Source of the DNA: Plenodomus lindquistii
Taxonomy: Eukaryota > Ascomycota > Dothideomycetes > Pleosporales > Leptosphaeriaceae
Assembly (NCBI GenBank): GCA_025504975.1
Contig: JANUWI010000018.1
Location: forward strand, 372,001-436,000
Direction: 5' to 3'
Length of the DNA stretch: 64,000 nt
Positions 46,161-54,498 of the stretch are shown here, in pieces. The position numbers and the translations under genes were made by a program. Within the stretch, counting starts at the first letter, position 1. Every line of letters begins with the position of its first letter. The notes beneath the pieces were generated by a model. That model was not told the origin of the DNA and made no database searches. It saw nothing but the letters and a program-made list of their open reading frames with translations.

Positions 46161-47339
46161 ATGTTCTCCAAGGTTACTCTTCTGAGCGCGCTCGTTGGTG
46201 CTGTGTCTGCTGGTAAATCCCATTACACAGTGATATCTTTCGCAAATACTGACCCATATCAAGGCACAACCATCTGGGATGGCCGTTTCAACGACATGAC
46301 CTCGAGCGCCGACCTTGAGAAGTGGTCCTTTGCCAACCCCGTGGGCGCATACCAATACTACATCCACGGCTCCGGCTCAGTCGACAAGTACGTCAACTTG
46401 GACGCGACGTACAAGAACCCAGCCGATACAGGCTCGAAGCAAGGTGTCAAGATTACCATCGACGAGACCGCCAAGTGGAATGGCCAGACCATGCTCAGGA
46501 CTGAGCTCATCCCCCAGACCACCGCTGCTATCAACAAGGGCAAAGTGTTTTACCACTTCTCCATCAAGACATCGGCGGACAACGTACCCACTGCGACCAA
46601 CGAGCACCAAATCGCTTTCTTCGAGAGCCACTTCACCGAACTGAAGTACGGCGCATCCGGTAGCTCCAACACCAACCTGCAATGGCATGTCGGCGGTGTG
46701 TCCAAGTGGGACGTCGAACTCGTGGCTGACGAGTGGCACAACGTTGCGTACGAGATTGACTTCGATGCTGGCTCGGTCACCTTCTGGCACTCCACCGGCA
46801 GCGCTGCATTGACCAAGACCGCTGGTCCCTTCGATGCTAGCACTAACTCCAACGGTGCTGACTGGCATCTTGGTGTTCTCCGCCTGCCTGGCTCCAATGA
46901 TGCCCCTGGTGCCGAGGATTGGTTCTTCAGCGGTGTATATGTTGAGAGCGGTGACCTGACCACCTCTGTCAACACCGCCGGTGGCGCGGCTGAGGCTGAG
47001 AAGCCCGCCGCGTCTGCTGCTGCTCCTGTTGCTGCCTCATCCAAGGCTGCTGCGCCCGCTGCCGAGACACCTGTTGCCGCTTCCTCTGCCGCCGCCGCTC
47101 CAGTCAAGACTCCTGCTGCTTCTCCCTCTGCTGCACCAGTCGAGACCCCTGCCGCGTCTTCCAGCGCCCCAGCCGTCGAGACCCCAGTCGCCGCTCCTAC
47201 TCCCGTTGCGTCCTCCAACGCAGCTGCTACCCCTACCCCATCTGCCGACGCAGATGCTGGGTCTGACGCTGTCCTGCCCGAGGAGTTCACCATCAAGCAG
47301 TTTGTTGCTTGGCTCAGGGCTAAGCAGGCTGCTCTCTAG
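46161..47339 (+). CDS. Secreted GH131-like glucanase with Ala/Ser/Pro tail
   Basis: Predicted extracellular beta-glucan-active enzyme of glycoside hydrolase family 131. Single exon, 392 aa. The signal peptide is residues 1-17 (MFSKVTLLSALVGAVSAG). The catalytic-type domain (about 25-265) has TTIWDGRFNDM, AYQYYIHGSGSVDKYVNL, KWNGQTMLRTELIPQT, KVFYHFSIKTS, NEHQIAFFESHFTELKYG and DWHLGVLRLPG. A low-complexity tail (about 275-370) of Ala, Ser, Pro and Thr repeats PVAASS, ETPVAA and KTPAAS-like units and is probably O-glycosylated. The protein ends in a compact hydrophobic/charged LPEEFTIKQFVAWLRAKQAA after the linker, where a binding module might sit. There is no CBM1. The family is assigned by motif resemblance. 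Confidence 0.78.
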   Translation: MFSKVTLLSALVGAVSAGKSHYTVISFANTDPYQGTTIWDGRFNDMTSSADLEKWSFANPVGAYQYYIHGSGSVDKYVNLDATYKNPADTGSKQGVKITIDETAKWNGQTMLRTELIPQTTAAINKGKVFYHFSIKTSADNVPTATNEHQIAFFESHFTELKYGASGSSNTNLQWHVGGVSKWDVELVADEWHNVAYEIDFDAGSVTFWHSTGSAALTKTAGPFDASTNSNGADWHLGVLRLPGSNDAPGAEDWFFSGVYVESGDLTTSVNTAGGAAEAEKPAASAAAPVAASSKAAAPAAETPVAASSAAAAPVKTPAASPSAAPVETPAASSSAPAVETPVAAPTPVASSNAAATPTPSADADAGSDAVLPEEFTIKQFVAWLRAKQAAL

Positions 47340-47765
47340 ACACATTGTCTGAGAACATCCAGAAGTATTCCTAGTGAGGACTTGACAAAATCGATAGCAT
47401 TCTTGTAAATATCATACCGTTAGTCAGACACTGTTCAATGTAGAGTATCATGCATCAATGTCCATTGGGATAGTCGCGCAGTGAGTGTGTGTAGAAAGGC
47501 ACGATAGACGCCAAAGTTCTGGACCGCGTGTTTGGCTGATGGATGCTTGCTTCCTTGTCGCTCGACATCACACAACTCACGATATCCATGGCCATCTGCA
47601 TTGTTGCAAGCTCGCGATTGGTGTCAGCATGCACGACCTCCTAAGCGACATGCATGGTAAGCTGGGGGCGGGTGGCGAAGTCTCCGCTCCATCGTGGTAA
47701 GCTTCAGCCTGGTCAGCAGCCGTGCAATATTCCTCTGCGACCTAGCACGCGCGAGTCGACTGAAA
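47340..47765. other. Spacer between GH131 and kinase gene
   Basis: It holds the GH131 3' flank and the kinase promoter. No gene seen. Confidence 0.4.
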
Positions 47766-49889
47766 ATGTCTAGATCCAACACTTCTAGCACCTCGGAGCC
47801 CATGCGGTCATTCGACCGAGCATATTCCAACAGATACCGCGACATTCGGTGTGAATGGTGCAGTACACAATTTCTCCACAATCACGACCTCAAGAATCAC
47901 GCGGAACAGACAACGCAGACGTATCTGAAAGTCAACAGTGATGGCGTCCCGTGGACCTTCAACAACTCCAAAATCTGCGTCGCGCCACTGTATAAATTTG
48001 CGAGCCAAGACAAAGAGAATGAGGAAGAGGAGGAAGACGTTGGAGATAATCCTTGGTTCGAGGATGAGCCAACGAAGATCTCTCTGGGCAAAAGCTTGCC
48101 ATTACATGCGCCCTCGGATCCTCACGAGCAACTGACCGCCCATCGCTTCAAGGGTGCTCGCTCAAACAGCAATGAGTACCAAAATATGTCCGCGCCTGGC
48201 TCTCCCGACGAGTTGAATGAGCTGTATTCCTCAGGTGTACCGAGATCCAGCTTCCTAGGCTCCCGAGACCATCCGCTTCGCCGGTTGGAAGAACATCGGA
48301 AAGCTCAGTTGAGTGTGACCAGCTCACAAGGCTATGGGACTGCGCAATCTAGTCTAGCGAGCTACGTCACGGCCACAAGTGGCTCTCGTACAGCGTCAGG
48401 CACATCAACAGGACATGCTATTAAACGAATCGGGGAATCAGCTACAAGGTCACAAGCTCGTACCACTATTTTCCTGACTTGGCCAGAAATTGTGAACAAA
48501 ATCGTCACTCAGGTGCAATGGACCTTCTTCCCCATGGCAAGACTTCCTCCCGATTTTGATATGGAAGCATTTCGATCCTACGTTTCGGAAGTGACCCTAC
48601 CATTCAGCCTCCCTCACAGCTCGACTCAGTACGATGTAGCTTCGCCGGATGAGGTGATCAATCGAATCCTCGCGTTTATGATGCCTTTTCTCGGCACGTT
48701 GCCACCCGAAGACATGGCTAGAAAGCAAAATATTTTCAGAGCTGGTATGTTGACCAAGCTGCGTCAGCATACAATCATTCATGATGGGCGATATAAGACA
48801 AATGTCGGCAAAGCATTCACGAGTGAATGGTTGAACTATCTTGACGCACGAGGCATACTGCTTGATCCAAAAGACGAACTCGACTGGTCCGGTCGTGGGC
48901 AACATGTGGAGTACGAAACCACAGAAGAGAGCTCTATACCTCTATCAACCGATTCAATACTGGGTTACAGTGCCTCTGCGATCGTTGATAGCGTCAAATG
49001 CCGCAGAATCATGTTGGCTCGAAAGAAGATTCGCTGTCGCGGCCGCTTGACCAAGAGGGAAGCAATCAAAGAGGTGGAGCATTTGCAACAGCTACAGCAT
49101 ATGCACATTGTGCGAGTCGTTGGTACATATACCTGCGGTAAGGATTTGGCCATTCTTATCTATCCAGCCGCACGGTGGAACTTAGAGGAGTATCTAGAGT
49201 CTATCGAGGACGAAGGGAAACGGCTCAAAACGGATGTGACAAGGGACCTATTGCTCCCATGGATCCAGGGGAATCGTCGGAAAGCTCTGCTTCAATTTGT
49301 TGGCTGCCTGTCCCACGCCATGGCTTTCATACACGGCAAGAACATCAAACACATGGATATCAAGCCTTCGAATTGCTTAATACAACAACAAGATGCCCTC
49401 CAGTACAGAATTTATATCGCAGACTTTGGAATAGCACGAGCATACAAAAGCCACGAAGAAAGTGAGACCGATTCTCCAATGTCATTCACCCGAACCTACG
49501 CGGCACCAGAAGTAGTACTCCAAGAAACCAGAGGCTTCAGCGCCGATATTTTCTCCCTAGGTTGCGTGTACGTGGAAACGCTTGCCACGATATTCGATGA
49601 ACGTCATGTTCTCCATGATAAACGACTTGCAAGAGCAGATACAACGTATCAAGCCAACACTATCGCGGTGACCGAATGGTGTAAGAGAACGTTGCCAAAT
49701 CCTAGATACAAGTGTCACAATACCGGCGAAGTAATTCAAATTCCGCGCCACATCATCCATCGCATCGTGGAAATGCTCCATCTCGACCCAAGCGCGCGGC
49801 CTTCAGCCCAAACACTCAAGGAAGAAACCGCCTATCTCAGCTGTACCAAATGCGACGCCGGTCCGGAACCATTCAAAGCTGCACACTAG
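47766..49889 (+). CDS. Atypical protein kinase with zinc-finger-like N-terminus
   Basis: Serine/threonine-type kinase of an expanded fungal group; the pathway is unknown. Single exon, 707 aa from ATG 47766 (the frame is open upstream but has no ATG). The N-terminus has a C2H2-like motif CEWCSTQFLHNHDLKNH with no clear second His. An acidic run (ENEEEEEDVGDNPW) and a Ser-rich linker follow. The kinase domain spans about 400-690: candidate ATP-site Lys in RIMLARKKIRC, KREAIKEVEHLQQLQHMHIV as the C-helix region, HMDIKPSNCL (HMD instead of HRD), ADFGIARAY (DFG intact) and TYAAPEVVL. A recognisable Gly-rich loop is weak (LGYSASAIVDSV). It is probably active, because the catalytic Asp, Asn and DFG Asp are present. 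Confidence 0.75.
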   Translation: MSRSNTSSTSEPMRSFDRAYSNRYRDIRCEWCSTQFLHNHDLKNHAEQTTQTYLKVNSDGVPWTFNNSKICVAPLYKFASQDKENEEEEEDVGDNPWFEDEPTKISLGKSLPLHAPSDPHEQLTAHRFKGARSNSNEYQNMSAPGSPDELNELYSSGVPRSSFLGSRDHPLRRLEEHRKAQLSVTSSQGYGTAQSSLASYVTATSGSRTASGTSTGHAIKRIGESATRSQARTTIFLTWPEIVNKIVTQVQWTFFPMARLPPDFDMEAFRSYVSEVTLPFSLPHSSTQYDVASPDEVINRILAFMMPFLGTLPPEDMARKQNIFRAGMLTKLRQHTIIHDGRYKTNVGKAFTSEWLNYLDARGILLDPKDELDWSGRGQHVEYETTEESSIPLSTDSILGYSASAIVDSVKCRRIMLARKKIRCRGRLTKREAIKEVEHLQQLQHMHIVRVVGTYTCGKDLAILIYPAARWNLEEYLESIEDEGKRLKTDVTRDLLLPWIQGNRRKALLQFVGCLSHAMAFIHGKNIKHMDIKPSNCLIQQQDALQYRIYIADFGIARAYKSHEESETDSPMSFTRTYAAPEVVLQETRGFSADIFSLGCVYVETLATIFDERHVLHDKRLARADTTYQANTIAVTEWCKRTLPNPRYKCHNTGEVIQIPRHIIHRIVEMLHLDPSARPSAQTLKEETAYLSCTKCDAGPEPFKAAH

Positions 49890-50844
49890 ACCAGCTTTAG
49901 CGCTCACTTCGAAGTCTGATTGTACGAAGCAGCTCGTATTTTCACATGCCCTCCAACACCAAATGATGCATTTTCATGCTAAACGGGCAAGTATACGCAA
50001 CAACCTTGGCAAGAGAATGCTGCCGTAAGCTCTACGGCATCCCAAGAGCTCGGTCGCCAGGCCAATTGTTACGGTTGTGCGCCCATGGGTGTGTTCTGTC
50101 AATATCCATAGCCGGTGTTTCTGGATATAGTGATTGAAGAGCTCCTTCGTATTGTAGACGCAACCTTCGTTGCGACATTGAAGCTATTCATAGCTGCTGA
50201 TCAACGAGGTTTGATTTTTTCCAACCATGCGGGATTAGTTTTTATCATTGGGCAAGAGGATGATGACGTCCTTTACTCACGGAGCAAAAGACGCGAAAAC
50301 ATGCCTACGACTCAGATATTGGGACGCCTGAATCGTCTCCCGTACACGCTGGACTATATGCTCCCATGATAGAGGCATAATGAAGTGTTGTATCTTAAAA
50401 TCCTGAAAGCTAACATTCGTTTGATAAAATCGATGTCTTGTGGGTCCTGTCGCGATTGGGCTGGCGTAATGTTCGGCTCCAGGTGTTCACACATGGTGAT
50501 TGTCCGCGGTTTTTGGTATATCACGAACTCGAGATACACTCCTGTTAGCTGACTTTATACTGAGGCCTGACTATAACTTTCATTTCATCAAACGCCGTCG
50601 CTTGGAGGCGTGTGCGGCACTCGTTCGGCTGTTGGGTCACAACCACATTCCTCAGTTCAGCCATCGACGACCCAGCCACACCGCATTCCGTCCCGCCTCA
50701 ACCAACGAAGTCAAGGATTCGTCATGGGTAGTTCAGTCTGCTTGGGATTAGGTTAAGAAGCAGATTCATTGCGTCTTATCCAACACTGCACCACTTCACA
50801 TTCTAAATATCAACCTCTTCGTGAATATCATTCCATCTGTTCAA
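49890..50844. other. Spacer between kinase and hypothetical membrane protein
   Basis: About 0.95 kb. Only short frames without motifs. The A/C-rich region just before 50845 probably holds the next promoter. Confidence 0.4.
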
Positions 50845-52521
50845 ATGTTATTTCGTCGCAACAACCCAACACCAGTCGCAGTACCAGTTGCTCTGATTGC
50901 ACCCACAAAAGACAAAGACGCATCACAAAAGAACCAATTCGCGTTCAATCCATTCGCACGAGCTCCCAAGACCGTAGAAGAGGTCCTGTCAATTTCCGCG
51001 CAACTTCCAATCGCTGCTTCAGATCGATCTGGCAGTCCGAACAAAAACTACAGTTTCGCTACTCCAGTACATGCACGTCGTCCGCGAAGAGAACCTAGTA
51101 GCAGGAAGACGGGTCATGCTACGATACACACCGATGCCACGGCCGAGCATGAGGCTTTCGAGAGCGATGCATTCGCAGTCCATATGCCAACTACTCGGTT
51201 ACCAATCATCGACAAGCCAATCTCTCCAATCAAGATATCCCCTGCCGCACAAGCTGAAGCTTTCCAAACTTACAAGGAGAAAGCTCGCCAGGTCCGCGAA
51301 AGGAACAACAGCACGGGAGTAAAAGTACCGTCCAAAATTGTATCTTACGATTGTGCGTCTCCCAAGGTGGCCGACCGAACGACACCAACAGTCAAACCAG
51401 CCAGTCCTCCTCTTACCTCTCCCAGGCCTGCAGGGTCTTTTCCCATCAGTCCACCACTTCCCCAAAGCTCTTGGACACGACCTGAAAGAGTGGATCATTT
51501 CCAGACTCCGTCGCGGATCATAGGCCAGCCCCGTCGACTGTACACGCCGCGCAAGCCATTGGGACCCAATAACCATTTCGCATCCCTCGAGACAAGATCC
51601 GACAACCGTAACGACTCTGGAGCTGGTGCTTCGCGATCCACGCCCTCTCCAACACAGCCCGCATCCATCCGAGTACGTATCAAGCCAAGGGTTGTCATCC
51701 CAGAAGCACAGCGCGTACAAGTGGAGGCGGCATACCATCTCTACACTCAGCAATCGCCAACGGTACCACCTCCTGCATCTCGCTCTCCAAGTCCAGTGAA
51801 GTCGATGCCAAATTTCACACGTCAGAATTCAGTAGAGGGAGACTCACTTTTCGGATATCAAAGCCGCGATTCTGCTCGGACAAGAGCAGGCGCAGGGTCC
51901 TCATCTTCCGGCAGCGACAAGGAGAAGGAAAAATCCAAGACAGCGAAGAAGCCGGACAATGCAGACAAGAAGTCAACAAAACGGACGCTAGAATCTCGAT
52001 GGCCATGGCTTCGAGCCGCAGAACCACGCGTTGCCAAACCGGCTCTCACACCCGTGGTCATGTCGAACATCACACCACGGACTGTACCGACCCTAGTGAC
52101 AGCCGCGCCGAGAACATCGACATATATCAGTCCTTTTGACCGTCATGCGACTCCACCACTTCCCACATCTCTTTGCAGTCCGGTTCGCAGTCGTCCTGCC
52201 TCTCCACGCAAGACACTTCACACCGCATCTACAATCCCGCAAGGCAAATTTGAGACAGGCTTCGCGCAAATCAAACATCTCACATATCTGCTTTGCAAGA
52301 TTGGCCTCGCCATCTATGCTATCATCGCGTTGTGGTATGTGCTTGATGCCGTGCGCGAGGCGTTTCTTACTATTAGTGCGCCGTTCCGGTTGATTAGGTA
52401 TTTGGGTGGGTTTGCGTGGCTGGGCGTAATATGGCTGGCAAGCTTGGCGGTGAAGATGTGGGAGAGGTGGGGTTTTAGGGTTGCGTTGAAAGGGGGGTGG
52501 ATGTGGAAGATGAGGTGGTGA
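50845..52521 (+). CDS. Hypothetical protein with C-terminal membrane segments
   Basis: Not recognised. Single exon, 558 aa from ATG 50845 (MLFRRNNPTPVAVPVALI). The first 450 residues are basic, Pro/Ser/Thr-rich and probably disordered. They contain many SPxK/SPxR-type sites (PISPIKISPA, SPSPVKSMP) that could be CDK or MAPK targets, and a charged KEKEKSKTAKK stretch. The C-terminus has two hydrophobic segments, LTYLLCKIGLAIYAIIALWY and YLGGFAWLGVIWLASLAV, and ends in KGGWMWKMRW. The layout (long cytosolic or nuclear disordered part, C-terminal hairpin anchor) suggests an ER or nuclear-envelope membrane protein. That is inference only. Confidence 0.7.
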   Translation: MLFRRNNPTPVAVPVALIAPTKDKDASQKNQFAFNPFARAPKTVEEVLSISAQLPIAASDRSGSPNKNYSFATPVHARRPRREPSSRKTGHATIHTDATAEHEAFESDAFAVHMPTTRLPIIDKPISPIKISPAAQAEAFQTYKEKARQVRERNNSTGVKVPSKIVSYDCASPKVADRTTPTVKPASPPLTSPRPAGSFPISPPLPQSSWTRPERVDHFQTPSRIIGQPRRLYTPRKPLGPNNHFASLETRSDNRNDSGAGASRSTPSPTQPASIRVRIKPRVVIPEAQRVQVEAAYHLYTQQSPTVPPPASRSPSPVKSMPNFTRQNSVEGDSLFGYQSRDSARTRAGAGSSSSGSDKEKEKSKTAKKPDNADKKSTKRTLESRWPWLRAAEPRVAKPALTPVVMSNITPRTVPTLVTAAPRTSTYISPFDRHATPPLPTSLCSPVRSRPASPRKTLHTASTIPQGKFETGFAQIKHLTYLLCKIGLAIYAIIALWYVLDAVREAFLTISAPFRLIRYLGGFAWLGVIWLASLAVKMWERWGFRVALKGGWMWKMRW

Positions 52522-52899
52522 TTGTATGGGGTGGTGGATTGGGTGTGCGCAGTAGTCAGGGGAGAAGTTATGTACCTGAACGCAACGGTACATCTGTATC
52601 GTGAATTTGTAGATTAGTAGGATCGTTTTAGATGATTTTTTTGTAAATGAGGATGAGTGTATCAATTCCATGTCGACGTTGAAGTTCCGCCGCCCACCCT
52701 TCCTATTCGTGCCCCACCACTCACGGCGTGCCCCTCGCTTCGTCATCCGTCGTAACGTCTTTAGGCTGGTGTGCTTACAGGCGAGAACCGAGATACCCAC
52801 ACTCCAACCCCATCAGCCAGCCACTCAATCATTCGCTTTATAAATGCACAAAATACAACTCCGTCCACCTCAAGATCAAGCGCAACTTCGGTTGCACAA
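52522..52899. other. Spacer between membrane protein gene and tRNA-Tyr
   Basis: This is the 3' flank of the preceding gene and the 5' flank of the tRNA. No supportable gene; a 73-codon frame at 52728-52949 runs into the tRNA and has no motif. Confidence 0.4.
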
Positions 52900-53038
52900 C
52901 TCCGCTTGGTGTAGTTGGTTTGTATGTCTATCCCACTCTTCTCCTATAATAACTCATCACTAACACTCTCTCAGATCACGTTCGACTGTAATAGCAATTG
53001 TTATCGAAAGGTCCCTAGTTCGATTCTGGGAGCGGAGA
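52900..53038 (+). tRNA. tRNA-Tyr(GUA) with two introns
   Basis: The complete cloverleaf is seen once two insertions are removed. The acceptor stem is CTCCGCT (52900-52906) paired perfectly with AGCGGAG (53031-53037), discriminator A at 53038. The D-arm is GTG...CAC with AGTTGG. The anticodon stem is TTCGA/TCGAA and the anticodon GTA is at 52988-52990. The T-arm is CCTAG-TTCGATT-CTGGG. C1-G72, A73 and GUA are the tRNA-Tyr identity set. Insertion 1 (52922-52974, 53 nt) lies in the D-loop. Insertion 2 (52992-53002, 11 nt) is the normal tRNA intron one base after the anticodon, which eukaryotic tRNA-Tyr genes carry. The A box (TGGTGTAGTTGG) and B box (GTTCGATTC) are intact but about 100 bases apart. 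A T7 terminator follows. The D-loop insertion is the anomaly; see findings. Confidence 0.88.
52922..52974 (+). other. Spliceosomal-type intron inside tRNA D-loop
   Basis: 53 nt with a GTATGT donor, a CACTAACAC branch site (CTAAC at 52960-52964) ten bases before the acceptor G, and a TCAG acceptor. Exact removal gives an ordinary D-loop (AGTTGGTTTA). Length and signals match the mRNA introns of this window, such as those of ALG7 and SEH1. No coding frame uses it: joining the flanks in the upstream 73-codon frame gives a stop after a few codons. Confidence 0.7.
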
Positions 53039-53043
53039 AACCA

Positions 53044-53050
53044 TTTTTTT
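53044..53050 (+). terminator. RNA polymerase III terminator
   Basis: A run of seven T residues, six bases after the tRNA-Tyr discriminator base. Confidence 0.8.
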
Positions 53051-54197
53051 GCGTTTGAGGCTGCCTTGAAACAAAGGATCAATGGTTGTGGTGCGGTGTG
53101 GGGGGATTTTTTTGGGAGAATGGCGCTCGCGCGTACATGAGAGAGAGAGAGAGTTGGGGCGCCATATTGTAGGATGTGATAACGCGACGCTAGATTTTTT
53201 AAAAATTGTAGGGCACGGTCTGTGGTATATATTAAGCTTTTTGGTACAAGGGCTGGCTAGGATTATGTATCATCAGTGGTCATGTTGTAGTGCCTTAAAA
53301 ATGGCAGGCTTGGGATTCGCGACGAGAAAACTTCGCCTTTTTGCGTACTACATGGATGACTATTGCTCTACTAACGCAAACCCATCGTTAGATCCTGCGA
53401 TTACATCTAATTGCTTAGATGCCATGCCTTGAATAATTTCTACACAATTCTTAGATCTCGTGCTGTACACTACGGTTGCAAGCATTTCATTAGTTTCGAT
53501 CTTACGCCTCGTGGCTGCAAGGTTAAAATTCAGCAGTGTAGAGTAACTCTTACGGTCTATATATGTTCGCTGTAAGCAATAAGAATAGCCTACTTTTTGT
53601 TTTAAGAGCGACCTCTTGCTGTTCACCTACCTCTAAAGTAAACTGAAAGATATAACAAGGCTTACTCGCGAACTCTACGGAGTGTTGAGTAGCTTCTAAG
53701 TGAGCGTTTTATATTGTCTTATTCTTGCTACTCTAGAGGTTGAAATTTGAGGTCTTAGGACGAAATTGGGATTTCACAATGCGACGTAGTAGCACTGCAG
53801 CACAACGGCTACTAGCATTGCATACAATGTAGACCTTTTATGTGTTGTAATTGCTAAAAAGATAACTGAACATTTATGACCACCATAGCATATTAATTTG
53901 CGACTTTAGTAGACTACTACTTTAGCTTTGAAACTATGGAAATGTGTACTGCACTTTATATAGTTGCGCTGGAGCTGTACCTCTCACAGTCTGACAAGAG
54001 CGTGGTGGGGCAAGATCTGGACCGAGGTCGGGAGTATGGCTTCGCTTGCATATGCAATTTGCGAATTTGACAGCCTCGAATAAGTGGGGCAATGTCGAAC
54101 AGCAGAACACTTCGTAGTCAGGTTGTGGTCGCCGCAGTCTAGGAATTTTGCTACAATATATTTATATTACTACTGAATTCTTCCATCGAACCAATCA
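53051..54197. other. AT-rich gene-free segment between two tRNA genes
   Basis: 1.15 kb, noticeably richer in A/T and TpA than its neighbours from about 53400 on. It has a (GA)7 run at 53139-53153. An 88-codon minus frame at 53360-53626 has no recognisable domain. It could be a decayed, mutated mobile element lodged beside tRNA genes. No terminal repeats or target duplication were found by eye. Confidence 0.45.
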
Positions 54198-54286
54198 GGC
54201 CCGATGGCGCAATGGTAGCGCGTCAGATTCCAGTTCACATGAATCTAGAAACCTGAAGGTTGGGTGTTCAAATCACTCTCGGGTCA
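54198..54286 (+). tRNA. tRNA-Trp(CCA) with intron
   Basis: The acceptor GGCCCGA (54198-54204) pairs with TCGGGTC (54279-54285; one G-T), discriminator A. The D-stem is GCGC/GCGC with loop AATGGTA. Anticodon CCA is at 54230-54232. The T-arm is GGGTG-TTCAAAT-CACTC. A 17-nt intron (54234-54250) lies one base after the anticodon, as in other fungal tRNA-Trp genes. One defect: position 31-39 is A-C, unpaired, leaving a four-pair anticodon stem. T5 (54299-54303) and T6 (54309-54314) runs can terminate Pol III. Confidence 0.85.
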
Positions 54287-54298
54287 TTGACCATTATC

Positions 54299-54314
54299 TT
54301 TTTGAAGCTTTTTT
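54299..54314 (+). terminator. RNA polymerase III terminator (T5 and T6)
   Basis: Two oligo-T runs starting 13 and 23 bases after tRNA-Trp. Confidence 0.6.
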
Positions 54315-54498
54315 GGCCTTGGAACCAGCCAGCATCATGCGCATATCCTTTTGCTTCAAACTAATCAGAAGTTTTCTTGGCTATTGCATTGCTCTTGAGT
54401 ATTGTTACGTGTCTTGGTATAGCGCGACATTGCTGAGGCCAGAGAGGGTTCTTAGGTCATTTTTTGTGTGTGTAATGGTATGTATGATGGTCTACGTG

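Noticed and set aside
47694..47765. Earlier start for the kinase
   Set aside because: The frame is open, but the codon at 47694 is GTG; the first ATG is 47766.
52900..53038. Treating the tRNA-Tyr as a pseudogene
   Set aside because: All stems, identity bases, promoter boxes and the terminator are intact, which is unlikely for a dead gene carrying a random insertion.
53360..53626. Possible remnant of a transposase (88 codons, minus strand)
   Set aside because: I could not match it to any transposase motif; only the AT-rich setting suggested it.
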